A model generated the notes under the pieces. The model had not been told where the DNA came from and did not search any database. It was given only the letters and a program-made list of their open reading frames with translations. Source: Flavobacteriaceae bacterium LYZ1037 (GTDB lineage: Bacteria; Bacteroidota; Bacteroidia; Flavobacteriales; Flavobacteriaceae). Taken from it: DNA of 64,000 nucleotides. The position numbers and the translations under genes are program-made. The DNA lies in contig QFWS01000009.1 in assembly GCA_003144015.1 (NCBI GenBank), positions 49,006 to 113,005 of the forward strand, given 5' to 3'. Below are positions 37,301 to 46,500 of the stretch, piece by piece (positions within the stretch are counted from its first letter, which is position 1; each line of letters starts with the position of its first letter).

Positions 37301-38662
37301 TAACTGACCAAAGAAGGCAGCATTCATCATTTTTTTTGAGGCATCCGCAGCAACACCATCACGTTCTTTAGATGTCAACTTCCTTTTCTTTAGAACTTGT
37401 GAAGCAATTAGAAAAACGGTGCTTTCTACAATAATCACAGCACCATCGACAATAATTCCGAAATCTATTGCTCCCAGACTCATTAAATTAGCCCAAACAT
37501 CAAACACATTCATTAGTATAAATGCAAACAGCAGCGATAATGGAATTGTAGAAGCTACTATTAAACCACCACGCCAATTGCCTAATAAGAAAATAAGGAC
37601 AAATATTACTATTAATGCACCTTCAATTAGGTTGGTAGCAACCGTTGAAGTCGTTTCTGCTATTAATTTGCTTCGGTCTAACAAAGGTTCGATAATGACA
37701 CCTTCTGGCAATGATTTTTCAATTTGAGCCATTCGTTCTTTTACGTTCTCGATAACATCATTTGAATTTGCTCCTTTAAGCATCATTACTAATCCCCCAA
37801 CGACTTCGCCTTCTCCATCTTGAGTTAAAGCACCATAGCGAATGGCAGCACCAAATTGTACTGTTGCAATGTCGCCAACGGTAATTGGAATATTGTTAGT
37901 GTTTTTAACCGTAATCTTTTTAATATCCTCTAAACTACGCACCAAACCTTCTCCACGAATAAAATTGGCTTGATGGTTCTTTTCAATGTATGCTCCACCT
38001 GTGTTTTGATTATTAGCTTCAAGAGCTTCAAAAACATCGGTAATTGTTAAACCAATAGCTTTTAGTTCGTTTGGGTCAACAGCAACTTCATACTGTTTAA
38101 TTTTTCCACCTATGGCATTTACCTCAACTACACCTTCTACCATTGCCATTTGACGTTGTACAATCCAATCTTGCATTGTGCGCAAATCAGTAACCGAATA
38201 TTTGTCTTTATACTCTGGTTTTACTTTAAGTGTGTATTGATAAATTTCTCCTAATCCAGAAGAGATAGGTCCCATAGCAGGTTCGCCAAAACCACTTGGA
38301 ATTTGTTCTTTAACTTCGTTTAGCTTTTCAGCTACTAATTGACGTGGTAGATAGGTTCCCATAGCATCGTCAAAAACTATAGTAACCACAGATAAGCCAA
38401 AACGAGAAATGGAACGAATTTCCTTTACATCAGGTAGGTTGCTCATTGCAACTTCTACTGGATAGGTTACAAATTGTTCAATGTCCTCTGTACCTAAATT
38501 GGGTGCTTGTGTAATAACCTGTACTTGGTTGTTGGTAATATCTGGAACAGCATCGATGGGCACTTGGGTCATACTCCAAATACCTGCTCCAATAATGGTA
38601 AGCGTTAGCAAACCAATAATGAATTTGTTATTGATTGAAAAATCAATGATTTTATTAATCAT
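34328..38662 (-). CDS. czcA: CzcA-type RND metal transporter fused to a TolC-like channel
   Basis: 1444 aa. Residues 1-1035 are a full heavy-metal RND pump: VPIDAVPDITNNQVQV start, TM4 region GAIDFGIIVDGAVIIVESTVF with the acidic residues seen in Zn/Co/Cd pumps, and LDEGDIAFHAILKPG. After the last RND helix, residues about 1040-1065 (a basic stretch, a hydrophobic core, then TGNAQQ) look like a complete signal peptide. Residues 1066-1444 are a TolC/OEP domain (ISMQEAVKLAKENYPSLKQQ). No stop or start separates the parts. This fusion arrangement is known in Bacteroidetes. The buried signal suggests proteolytic release of the channel (inference). Confidence 0.9.
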   Translation of the reverse strand: MINKIIDFSINNKFIIGLLTLTIIGAGIWSMTQVPIDAVPDITNNQVQVITQAPNLGTEDIEQFVTYPVEVAMSNLPDVKEIRSISRFGLSVVTIVFDDAMGTYLPRQLVAEKLNEVKEQIPSGFGEPAMGPISSGLGEIYQYTLKVKPEYKDKYSVTDLRTMQDWIVQRQMAMVEGVVEVNAIGGKIKQYEVAVDPNELKAIGLTITDVFEALEANNQNTGGAYIEKNHQANFIRGEGLVRSLEDIKKITVKNTNNIPITVGDIATVQFGAAIRYGALTQDGEGEVVGGLVMMLKGANSNDVIENVKERMAQIEKSLPEGVIIEPLLDRSKLIAETTSTVATNLIEGALIVIFVLIFLLGNWRGGLIVASTIPLSLLFAFILMNVFDVWANLMSLGAIDFGIIVDGAVIIVESTVFLIASQVLKKRKLTSKERDGVAADASKKMMNAAFFGQLIILIVFLPILALEGIEGKMFKPMALTFIFAMIGAMVLCLTYVPMMSALVLRAPKNDKKSYGDRFVHWVEDKYQPLLVKALQKGKWIIGIAVVLFGITVFMFTRMGGEFIPQLDEGDIAFHAILKPGSSLTETIETTTKIEQIVKAKFPEVEKIVSRIGVAEIPTDPMPMDLADVFVILKPKSEWTTATSKDELIEKMKEAVEIVPGVNYEFTQPIEMRFNELLEGVREDIAIKLYGEDINLLSQKAEEISKIIAGTEGIGDMKAEATTGLPQMTITYNRSKLAQYGLQINTLNQIVQSAFAGGIAGTIFEGEKRFDLVVRLSSHNRKDITDVQNLYINLPSGAQIPLREVADVSYKGGPMQISRDNTNRRTYVGINVRGRDVKSLVTEIKSKLDAQLELPSGYFIRYGGAFENLERASNRLQTVVPIALLLIFVLIYFALKSLPQTLMIYIAIPMATIGGVVALWMRDMPFSISAGVGFIVLFGVAVLNGLVMISGLNELKEEGVTNLKDRIIEGTKRRIRPIMLTAFTDVLGFLPMAISASAGAEVQRPLATVVIGGLLTSTLLTLFVLPILYHWVENKSFNFRANKNVITVTAVVAFMFLLPITGNAQQINDTLPNISMQEAVKLAKENYPSLKQQQLEIDKQQQLKGTAFDFGTTQIFTGGEEINNGSGIYTTIGVGQSNIDVFGISPKRKLQEQRIQLAQKAFQLSELALELEVKKAWANALQSKRKYNLYKELDSIYTNFEKAVALNYEVEAISRLEYSAAKNQALQIQNKFMQSKSEYAIALQQLNLWLVSDEFYTVSNEIDIESEINVESFSLEAHPLFTISQLQVAEAEANYRAAKAENLPKFNLQGGLQKVNGNSGFYTYQAGISIPFLSGTTKAQVRTANIDRQIAESNMQFKQKEVQSKFNQTKENYQKWKASWLFYKNEVLPLIKEQKTGALFAYREGEIDYTAFTQLIKEAIQSELEAQTALANYLESTFQLQYFNQ

Positions 38663-38785
38663 AGAAAATGTTTTAATTCAGTTAAACTTTTCGGTACAAT
38701 TCTGATATAGAAAATAGAATTACACGAAATGAAAAGAACCATATAGGTTCAAAATTGGATATAGTTATCCTTTAAAAAAACTGAA

Positions 38786-39181
38786 TTATGCCCTTGGTGG
38801 CTGGAAAAGCGATTCCAAATATCTGGAAGTGAAGTTTACTTTATGTAAATTATACTGTTTTTTCTCTTCAAAATTTAGTCGATTGGTTAAAGCCAAAGTA
38901 TTGTTGGCAATAATTAATACCAATGGGTGACAACATTGATTATGGGAATGAATAGGTGTATTTTCCTTATCTGGGCTATGATGATGCTCTTTATTTTGAG
39001 CATTATTATCAATGTAATCTTCAACTACATATTCAAAGAAAGAGTCTCCATAAAATTTATGGTCTTGATAATGGGTAATAACGTTTGAAATTTCTTTAAT
39101 TGGGCCACAAAAGTCCATATCTATGCTAATCCCTTGAAAAAAGAATAAAATAGACATTGATATGGAAAAGAATATTTTCAT
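38786..39181 (-). CDS. Small His/Cys-rich exported protein resembling HYC_CC_PP
   Basis: 131 aa. A signal segment (residues 1-19) is followed by MDFCGP, a His-rich linker (NKEHHHSPDKENTPIHSHN), a CC pair in NQCCHP, and a C-terminal PP pair (LFQPPRA). The order FCG, CC, PP mirrors the HYC_CC_PP protein heading the copper cluster, but with His in place of extra Cys. It precedes the CusA-TolC gene by 123 bp and has the operator-bearing promoter at 39192-39251. A periplasmic metal-binding role is inferred. Confidence 0.7.
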   Translation of the reverse strand: MKIFFSISMSILFFFQGISIDMDFCGPIKEISNVITHYQDHKFYGDSFFEYVVEDYIDNNAQNKEHHHSPDKENTPIHSHNQCCHPLVLIIANNTLALTNRLNFEEKKQYNLHKVNFTSRYLESLFQPPRA

Positions 39182-39191
39182 ATAATTTAGA

Positions 39192-39251
39192 CAAATATAT
39201 AAATTATTTAATGCAATGGTGTTGCAAATGATGTTGCAAATGATGTTGCAA
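39192..39251 (-). promoter_or_regulatory. Promoter with phased TTGCAA operator array for the RND operon
   Basis: On the minus strand a -7 box TATATTTG (39192-39199) is preceded by TGCAATGGTGTTGCAA (39212-39227, plus strand), the same operator as at 32683-32698. TTGCAA, itself a palindrome, occurs at 39222, 39234 and 39246, exactly 12 bp apart. A fourth, shorter TGCAA is at 39212. The array covers the -33 zone and further upstream. Confidence 0.6.
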
Positions 39252-39261
39252 AAGTATTATA

Positions 39262-40365
39262 CTACCACTTACCCATTTTAGAAAGTACTTTTTTATACTT
39301 CAGCATTTGTATGTCATCCTTACAATAAGGGTGTTCTAATAACTCTTTTAGCTTACCAATAAATTCATTGGAAACAAATCCTTTTTTCTTTAAAATCTCA
39401 AATAGAATTAGAGCTTGTTCCGCTCTGTATTTAGCTTTTTTGACAAATTCCTCACCATTTTCTGGTTTTTCATAATGACTTTGAATATCGAAATGTTTAT
39501 CAATATCTCCTTTATAACCAATTAATAGTTTTTCTGCATTCTGTTGGGTTACTCCATTTGTAGTGAATACATAGTCTCTATCTTGTGTAAGTCGATTAAT
39601 TCTTGTTTGGCCATCTGCATAGTCATTGGGATGAATTTCTAAATAATGTGAGCGGTCTAATGGTAAAGTTATTACTGCTCTTGGGTCATATAACCCTTGA
39701 AAACGATTTGTTTCAAAATGCCTGATGGATACAGGATTATCGCAAGTTATGAGAGGTGCATTCGCATCATTAATTTTAATAACATTAATAGTACAGTCAT
39801 ATTTATATTTTACAAAATTCCCCCATTGTTCTAAATGGTTTACTAAATAAACCGTTCTTGAACGTTCGTTATGTTCTTTTTTTACAGCTTCAATATCATC
39901 AATGTGAAACTTTATTTTTTCACCATATAAGTTCATTTTTATCAATCCTTCTTCATCTGCTGTATGAGCTGCTTTATCAAAAATTTGATTATTCATACTC
40001 CGTTGAAGATTTAAAATTCTTGGTGTTCTAAAATATAGTGAGAGACAAACGTAGAGTATCTGTATTTTTTCTTCTTGGGTTACCGTTAAAGCTTTTTCAT
40101 CAATAAGCAGGGAATAGACTTTTTGAAATTCACTATCTACATTTTCAGCGTAATGTTTTTCTAATGCATATTTAATCTCATCAGATTCTGCTGGAATAGT
40201 ATATATGTTTTTCTCAAAACAAATATCTTTAGTACTAATCTGTTCTAAAAGAATATCATCATCAGTTTTATAAACATCAACAAAATAATTTCTTTTTCTA
40301 CCTTCAATTCCAAAGTTCTTTAAATATGAACGTGGAATATAATGTTGTTTTATTGGGTTTGACAT
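39262..40365 (-). CDS. DUF4238 domain protein, last gene of the restriction/Argonaute operon
   Basis: 367 aa, soluble. Family features are KQHYIPRSYLKNFG at the N-terminus, the LITCDNPVSIRH segment near 205, and LPLDRSHYLEIHP near 240. DUF4238 has no established biochemical activity, although members are often found among defence genes. It begins 3 bp after the HEPN gene and is read in the same direction as the whole operon. A nuclease or toxin role is only a guess; I see no certain catalytic motif. Confidence 0.8.
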   Translation of the reverse strand: MSNPIKQHYIPRSYLKNFGIEGRKRNYFVDVYKTDDDILLEQISTKDICFEKNIYTIPAESDEIKYALEKHYAENVDSEFQKVYSLLIDEKALTVTQEEKIQILYVCLSLYFRTPRILNLQRSMNNQIFDKAAHTADEEGLIKMNLYGEKIKFHIDDIEAVKKEHNERSRTVYLVNHLEQWGNFVKYKYDCTINVIKINDANAPLITCDNPVSIRHFETNRFQGLYDPRAVITLPLDRSHYLEIHPNDYADGQTRINRLTQDRDYVFTTNGVTQQNAEKLLIGYKGDIDKHFDIQSHYEKPENGEEFVKKAKYRAEQALILFEILKKKGFVSNEFIGKLKELLEHPYCKDDIQMLKYKKVLSKMGKW

Positions 40366-40368
40366 ACT

Positions 40369-41103
40369 TTATTTTACTTCGTTTAAAGGCATTTCTTTAC
40401 TGCCTATTTTATCTAATAGACTTTCAATGTTATTTACTATCTCTTTAAAGAATTTTGGATTATCAAGTACTATTTCAAATCTATTTTGTGAAGAGACATA
40501 CTGTTTTAAAGTAAACTTACCTTTGCTAAAACTCTTAATGTTATTGAACTTTCTATCACTATTATTGACGGTATCGTTGTTTTTAATTATACCCTTATGA
40601 TGAACAACTAAATTACGGACTTGTCTAAAATTATCGATAAAACTCCATTCAGGATTGAGTATCGAAAAATCAACTTTAGCTGACTGCTTTAAGAACTTCT
40701 TTACCTTATCAATATCATTATTACCTTTTAAGTCATCTACTCTGTAGTCTGTTTGTTTATAAGATGCAAACCTGTCGCAACCACGCTTTAAAACATCTTC
40801 AAAAAAAGAATACAGTTGTATGATTTGAGCGTTTCTATAATTTTTGATGTAAACATCATTAAACATAAAAACATTGTCAATAAAGGAATCCTGTATGTGG
40901 TCTAAATATTCCTCGGAATATTCTGATTTATCAACCTCTTTGGATTTTTGAAAATTATCATACTCAACCTCTATATTTTTCAATTCCATTTCAAAATGAG
41001 TTTCCATATGATTCATATAATCTTCAATTAAATGGAACTCAAAATGGATAAAACCAAAACCCATTATAGATGCAAGTGTTTCTTTTCTTCTTAATCTTGA
41101 CAT
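40369..41103 (-). CDS. HEPN-type protein, candidate RNase
   Basis: 244 aa, all-helical prediction. Near residue 165 it carries VRNLVVHHKG, an R-N-x3-H (RX4H) motif as in catalytic HEPN ribonucleases, within the usual helix before a turn. A preceding helix (YSFFEDVLKRGCDRF) is typical of RiboL-PSP/MAE-like HEPN proteins. No signal peptide. It starts 9 bp after the Argonaute stop and 3 bp before DUF4238. HEPN proteins are common toxins or effectors in defence operons. The pairing with Argonaute is the point of interest. Catalysis is predicted, not shown. Confidence 0.65.
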   Translation of the reverse strand: MSRLRRKETLASIMGFGFIHFEFHLIEDYMNHMETHFEMELKNIEVEYDNFQKSKEVDKSEYSEEYLDHIQDSFIDNVFMFNDVYIKNYRNAQIIQLYSFFEDVLKRGCDRFASYKQTDYRVDDLKGNNDIDKVKKFLKQSAKVDFSILNPEWSFIDNFRQVRNLVVHHKGIIKNNDTVNNSDRKFNNIKSFSKGKFTLKQYVSSQNRFEIVLDNPKFFKEIVNNIESLLDKIGSKEMPLNEVK

Positions 41104-41112
41104 ATCATTCTT

Positions 41113-43227
41113 TTATAAAAACCATAAAGCATCTTTAGCATCATCTGGAACACCATTATTAAATCGTGGCGCTATTTGTGCTACCATTTCTGGGTATTTT
41201 ATTGTTATTGGTACATTTTGTTGTCGAAGCGATTTCCAATATAATCTGCTAAACTGATATACTTGTGTTAATAATTCTAACACGACGTCAGCATCTTCAA
41301 AAGCATCTTCATCTGGACTGCTTATTTTAATTTTTATTGGAAATGGATAGCCATCTGTATCTGCATACCTTTGAGAATTAGGGTAACGTGCATTGTTAAA
41401 CAGCAAAAATTGGTTTTCGCTTATACGTATGTATGTACCACTTACTGGCATTAACTTTTTGTTCCAATTGAGGTCGTAAGCAATAATATCTTCTGCTTCT
41501 GTTTTATTGATATTTAGAATGTAGAGAGGAATTTTTAACCCTAATGTATGCATCCCTCTTATAATAGGTTTTAGTTCCTCGTAGCTCATTTCTTTATAGA
41601 AGTGAATGACTACTTTATCAGCTTCAGCAACCGATGTAAAATCTCTAATGGCTTTACATATACTTCCTGCCAATAGGTCTGTTTCGCTTTGGTCAAAATA
41701 TTCGAACTTTCTAAATAAACCATTGTTTTGAAAACTAAAGGCACTTGCTATATACCGTCTGTTTTCGCCTTGATTGGTAAAAGCACCAACACCAATTACT
41801 AACTCTTTTTTGTCAGTTACTGCGAGCTTCCAAGGTGCACCACCTAATTTGGCGTGAATTGCCAATGCCATATTCTGTAATGAGAATTGGAAGTTATATT
41901 GGTTCTCGATATTGACTACCATTTTCTCATAATCTACAACCTGTGTAACAATACCTTCGTTTAAAAAGAGTTCTTTGATTTGGATATAGATGTCTCGGTC
42001 TTCGGGATTTGATGTGAACTTATCGAAAGGACTTAAATAGAACGCTGCATAACGTACATTATCGTGGTCAAACGAAAGGTTTTCTAACTGCTCTGTTATA
42101 TCTGGTATTGGGTCGTTTTCATTTTTAAACTCTATAAAATGTTCTTTAGACGTTGAAGCCTTAATATTTACATAAGCCTCAATCCCTTTAAAATATTTTT
42201 TTTGAGAGGTAACACCAAATTTAAGGTTGTTATAAAAGGTCTTAATAGCTTCTTTATGTGACGTATGGTACACAAAGAAAAACTTAATGTTTTGGTTGTT
42301 TGGTCTTTTGTAAGGGTTGAGGTTATTCATTGCCAATTTAGGTACTAAATGTGTTTTTTTATTACCGTATTGGTCTTTACCAAATTCCAATAAACCTACT
42401 TGTGGGTCAATGTGATTGATACGATTGAGTGGCACATCAATAAACGCATCATTCTTAAACGGAAATATGGCTTTAAAGTCTTCTGTAAATAGATAGTTGG
42501 TTGCAAAATTATTAATAAGTGCTACATACTTTTGGTATTTGTTGGCTGGTCTTACTGGTTCTTCAATAGGTATATCTAATGCTCGTGCTAATGGTAAACT
42601 AAAAATTGGGAATGCTTGGTCAAACTGAATAGCATTGTAAAATTCTTGTTTTTCCTCTGTGTCGAGGTCCATTTGGTAATTGAACGTTTTTTGACCATAT
42701 ACACAACGCCTTATTAACTCTGAATCCTCTATATCCTTAACCGACGTTGTAAGGACTTTTGAAGTACCATCGTATGATACAATTAACTCTGGTAAGTCTG
42801 TGAGTTTTGCAAACTGTATTTTAAATGAAAATTTATAGTAGAGGTTATAGTCTGCTGTATTCCCTTTTTTTGAAGGCATCCACACTTGTACATCACCAAC
42901 GAAGTTTTTTACTACTATATAATAGTCTTTAGATTTAAAATAGCTTCTTAATTGGTGTTTAAGGTATTGCTTATATATTCTTAATTCTCTACCATCTACT
43001 AAATTTAGCTTAATGCTTGGTGCATCTGGTATTTCTGTTGTAAATGTTGTAAATATTTGGTCTATGTTAGATAAGTCTGCATCTGGAAACACCTCTTTAA
43101 TCTGCCTTGAAAATTTAGATTTATGAATGGGATGACTACCTTCCATATCTTCTAAAGTTAAATAAATGGTAGGCGCACTATTAGGCCATTTAAAGTTGAG
43201 TATGTTGGTTTTGAGGTGTTCTTGCAT
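41113..43227 (-). CDS. Long prokaryotic Argonaute (MID-PIWI), catalytic residues lost
   Basis: 704 aa. The C-terminal half matches pAgo MID and PIWI domains: MID pocket residues Tyr414, Lys418 (YIQIKELF), Gln429 (VTQVV) and Lys460 (HAKLGGAPWKL) form the guide 5'-phosphate YKQK set, and the protein ends in WFL as Argonautes often do. In PIWI the first catalytic Asp position reads GVG (Gly481), the usual RDG region reads FYKE (543-546), and the last ligand position is PEM (Glu680). The DEDX slicer tetrad is therefore missing. Residues 1-300 would be N/L1/L2-like and are divergent; a PAZ domain is unclear. It should bind guides without cutting, so a partner must act. It lies 31 bp after the 107-aa gene. 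Confidence 0.8.
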   Translation of the reverse strand: MQEHLKTNILNFKWPNSAPTIYLTLEDMEGSHPIHKSKFSRQIKEVFPDADLSNIDQIFTTFTTEIPDAPSIKLNLVDGRELRIYKQYLKHQLRSYFKSKDYYIVVKNFVGDVQVWMPSKKGNTADYNLYYKFSFKIQFAKLTDLPELIVSYDGTSKVLTTSVKDIEDSELIRRCVYGQKTFNYQMDLDTEEKQEFYNAIQFDQAFPIFSLPLARALDIPIEEPVRPANKYQKYVALINNFATNYLFTEDFKAIFPFKNDAFIDVPLNRINHIDPQVGLLEFGKDQYGNKKTHLVPKLAMNNLNPYKRPNNQNIKFFFVYHTSHKEAIKTFYNNLKFGVTSQKKYFKGIEAYVNIKASTSKEHFIEFKNENDPIPDITEQLENLSFDHDNVRYAAFYLSPFDKFTSNPEDRDIYIQIKELFLNEGIVTQVVDYEKMVVNIENQYNFQFSLQNMALAIHAKLGGAPWKLAVTDKKELVIGVGAFTNQGENRRYIASAFSFQNNGLFRKFEYFDQSETDLLAGSICKAIRDFTSVAEADKVVIHFYKEMSYEELKPIIRGMHTLGLKIPLYILNINKTEAEDIIAYDLNWNKKLMPVSGTYIRISENQFLLFNNARYPNSQRYADTDGYPFPIKIKISSPDEDAFEDADVVLELLTQVYQFSRLYWKSLRQQNVPITIKYPEMVAQIAPRFNNGVPDDAKDALWFL

Positions 43228-43258
43228 TGGTATTATAATTTTCAGTTTTACATAAAAT

Positions 43259-43582
43259 CTATTTGAATTGCTCTGTTATTTTTAATCCTTTTTCAATAAC
43301 CAAACTAACATCACTACTATTTTTAGCTTGGGCATTTAAAGAACCTAAAACTTTTAAACTTTCTTCAGTTTGGTAATCAATACTTTGTTTAAAGAAAATT
43401 TCAATTGCTTGTTCTATTCTTTCTTTTAAGATTTTGAGTTCTTTTTGACTATCGTCATTTTCCTCTGCTCTTGTAAGCGAATAGTATTCTCCCTTTGAAG
43501 GTCTTTTAATTCTTTTATCCAATTTGTATGCTCTATTTAGGAATGCCTCTAAACGCATTGCTTTCATTTCTTCTGTTGCCAT
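43259..43582 (-). CDS. Small helical protein between restriction enzyme and Argonaute genes
   Basis: 107 aa, no signal peptide, highly charged and predicted helical (ELKILKERIEQAIEIFFKQ; VLGSLNAQAK). It begins 3 bp after the restriction-methylase stop and is read in the same operon. I do not recognise a family. It could be an Argonaute or methylase accessory subunit, but nothing in the sequence decides this. Confidence 0.7.
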   Translation of the reverse strand: MATEEMKAMRLEAFLNRAYKLDKRIKRPSKGEYYSLTRAEENDDSQKELKILKERIEQAIEIFFKQSIDYQTEESLKVLGSLNAQAKNSSDVSLVIEKGLKITEQFK

Positions 43583-43585
43583 ATC

Positions 43586-46500
43586 TTAACTATTTTCTAC
43601 TATTTCTCGTTCTTCTTGGGTAAGGCCATAGAGGTCGTACACCATTGTGTCTATAGTTTTTTCTGTTTGAGTAATTTGGGTTTGTAACTCTTGGGCTTTT
43701 TTCTTGTTGTCTTCAAAGAGTTCTAACCACTCAAACTCGTCTTTTTTGGTCAATGGTGAGCCACCTGCTTTTTTAATGGCTTTGTTGAGTTCTTTTATAA
43801 AGTCTGCAAAGTCTAATTCGTGCCAGTTTTGTAGTTTTCGAGTTAGTTTTTCAATTTGTGTACTTACTGAAAAGTATTTTATAAACTTATTAGTATAATC
43901 ATTCAATTCTTTGTTTAAATCAAGTAATGAAACGACTAATTTTTTGAATTTTTCTTGTACCTCAACAGTTATCTTTTTTACTGGTATTGTTCTAATATCA
44001 GATAAGGTTAATTGAGAAAAATCATCTTTTGAAGCAGTCGTTGAGCCTTTAGTTTTCATAAATGAAAATAGCTTACTGTTGATTAAAGCTAATAAATAAT
44101 GTATTTCGTAATTATGATTTGTTATTTTAAGATTATAAATATCTTTTTTATTGACAAACTCATCACTAACAAGTGAAGCCATAATTCTAAATTGTCTATT
44201 TATTAATCTGCGGATAATTATTCTTTCATCTTGGAAAAAAGAATAATCTTTTGGCTTCTCTCTTAAATTATCGCTGTAATGTACCCAAGAAAATTCTTCA
44301 GACTTCTGATACCTTCCCAAATAACCAGTAAAGTACTTTTTATACCCATCAATATAATCATCACTAACATCATCTGAATTTGGTAAAATCCCTCTTATGG
44401 AATCACTAATATCATCGAGAGTAATTGTGTCTTTAACTATTTTTGGTTGAAGAGTGTAGAAAAAAGGATTTAAAACAACTTTTAAAGAATCCAATTGCAT
44501 CCAAAACTTGGATGGAAGTAATAATAAATTTCTTTCTTCAATTAAACTGGTATCGAATTTTTCTCGGGCTCCAAACTCTAATACTCTTGAGTAATATTCC
44601 TCTGATTTTTCATTATTGAATACATAAATACCTGTATCAACATAGGCATCTTTAAAAACATCATAGGGAAGTTTAATACCTATTTCTAATTTCAAATTTG
44701 AGGCAATAAACTTTCTTGTACTATTATATTTATCACCTGTTTGCCACGAAACAGGAATTATGTAGCTACTATAAGAAGATTCTTTTGTAATTCTACTTGC
44801 TAATTCTATGAATGAAGTATAAATATCAAAATTTGATTGAAAACTAATAAAATTGTTAGTTATATATTCTCTAACGGTTTCAGACAATTTAGCACCATAA
44901 GGTGGGTTTCCAATAATTACATCAAAACCACCTTTATCAAATATCTGTGGAAATTCTTCTTGCCAATTAAAGGCTTTATCTCCTGCTACGGTTTTGCTAT
45001 CAATTATCGAGTTACCACATTTAATATTATTACTTAAATCGTTGAGTTTTCGTCGTGGTTGTGCAGTGCGTAACCATAGGGATAGTTTAGCAATTTCTAC
45101 AGATTCTTCATTGAGGTCTACGCCATAAATATTGTTTTCTAAAATGGTGTTTTCTATATCACTTAATATAAGGCCACCACCTAATACTTTTGCTTTTAGC
45201 TCATCGATGTAGCGGTGTTCTTTAATAAGAAAATCTAGCGCTTGGTTTAAAAATGCTCCAGAGCCACAAGCAGGGTCACAAATGGTTATTTGCAGTAACC
45301 ACGCTCTGTAATTATCTAAAACCTCTAATAGTTGCTTTTTGGTGTTTTGGTGTGTCCCTTTTTTTATCTCGAAATAGGCTTCTTCCTTAAAACCTAATTG
45401 GACTTTTTTCTCTTGGCAAAGTTTACCAACTGTATTTTCTACAATGTATTTGGTAATGTATTTTGGTGTGTAGAAAACGCCATCTTTTTTTCGTTTGCTT
45501 TTTTGTTTGTCGAACTCGCCACCTTCAATTTCGGCATTAACGCTTTCTATTTCATTAAGTGAGTTTTCAAAAATGTGACCTAAAATATTAACATCTACTT
45601 GACTGCTAAAATCGTATTTAGCGAGTTTGTAGGTGTGTTTGTAGAGCAAGTCATCATCAATCTCCAAACTATCTAAAATAGCATCCGGTTTAAACAATCC
45701 GCCATTGTAGGCATAGATTTCTGCTCTTGAGGTTGTGCCTTTTCTACCTTCATCTAAAAAATGAAAGTATTGTTTAAAGAGGTTATATAATGGGCGTTCG
45801 TCACCAAAATCGATGTCGGCTTTCCACTTATCTAATATCTGTATGGTTGAGTTTGGTGGTAACAGGTCTCTATCTTCAGCAAAGAAAATGAACAGAAAAC
45901 GGTCTATGAGTTTCTGTGATTTTTTGAATAGGGATAATTTTACGTTTTTTTCGAGTGCTTTTAGTTCCTCTAATTCTTGAGACAATTCGACCGCCCTTGA
46001 TGTAACAGCTTCATATTTAATGCGTTTGGCATTTCGTTTTACGAGGTCTCTAAAGAGTTCGCGTTTAAATACAGAATAGTCGTTGTAAAACTGTTTGGTA
46101 ATCTTGTCTTCCTCTACTAAAGAAGCTTCCTTTATTGTTAGTGGTAGATTGTTAAGAATGTTATCCTTTTGTAAGCATAGGTACATTAAAGCAAATTCTT
46201 CTGGTGCTAACTGAAAGAGATTGAACTCTAAAAACTCGGTAGCATCGTTGATGTAAAACCGCAACTTCTCAAAATTGGATGTAATGACATACACACAGCC
46301 TTTTTGATTGGCTTTATAGTCGAATGCCTGTTTGCGAATGCTTTCTAAATCTTTGGTATTGGTTCCCTTCAGCTCAATAACTCCAATAGCTTTGGTTTCC
46401 TTTAAAATAGCTCCATCTGCTTTACCTGCGCCTTTTTGGTTTTTAAACTCGGTAGTGATATTAAAATCAGGCTTTGGATTTAGGATATACCCCAAGACAT

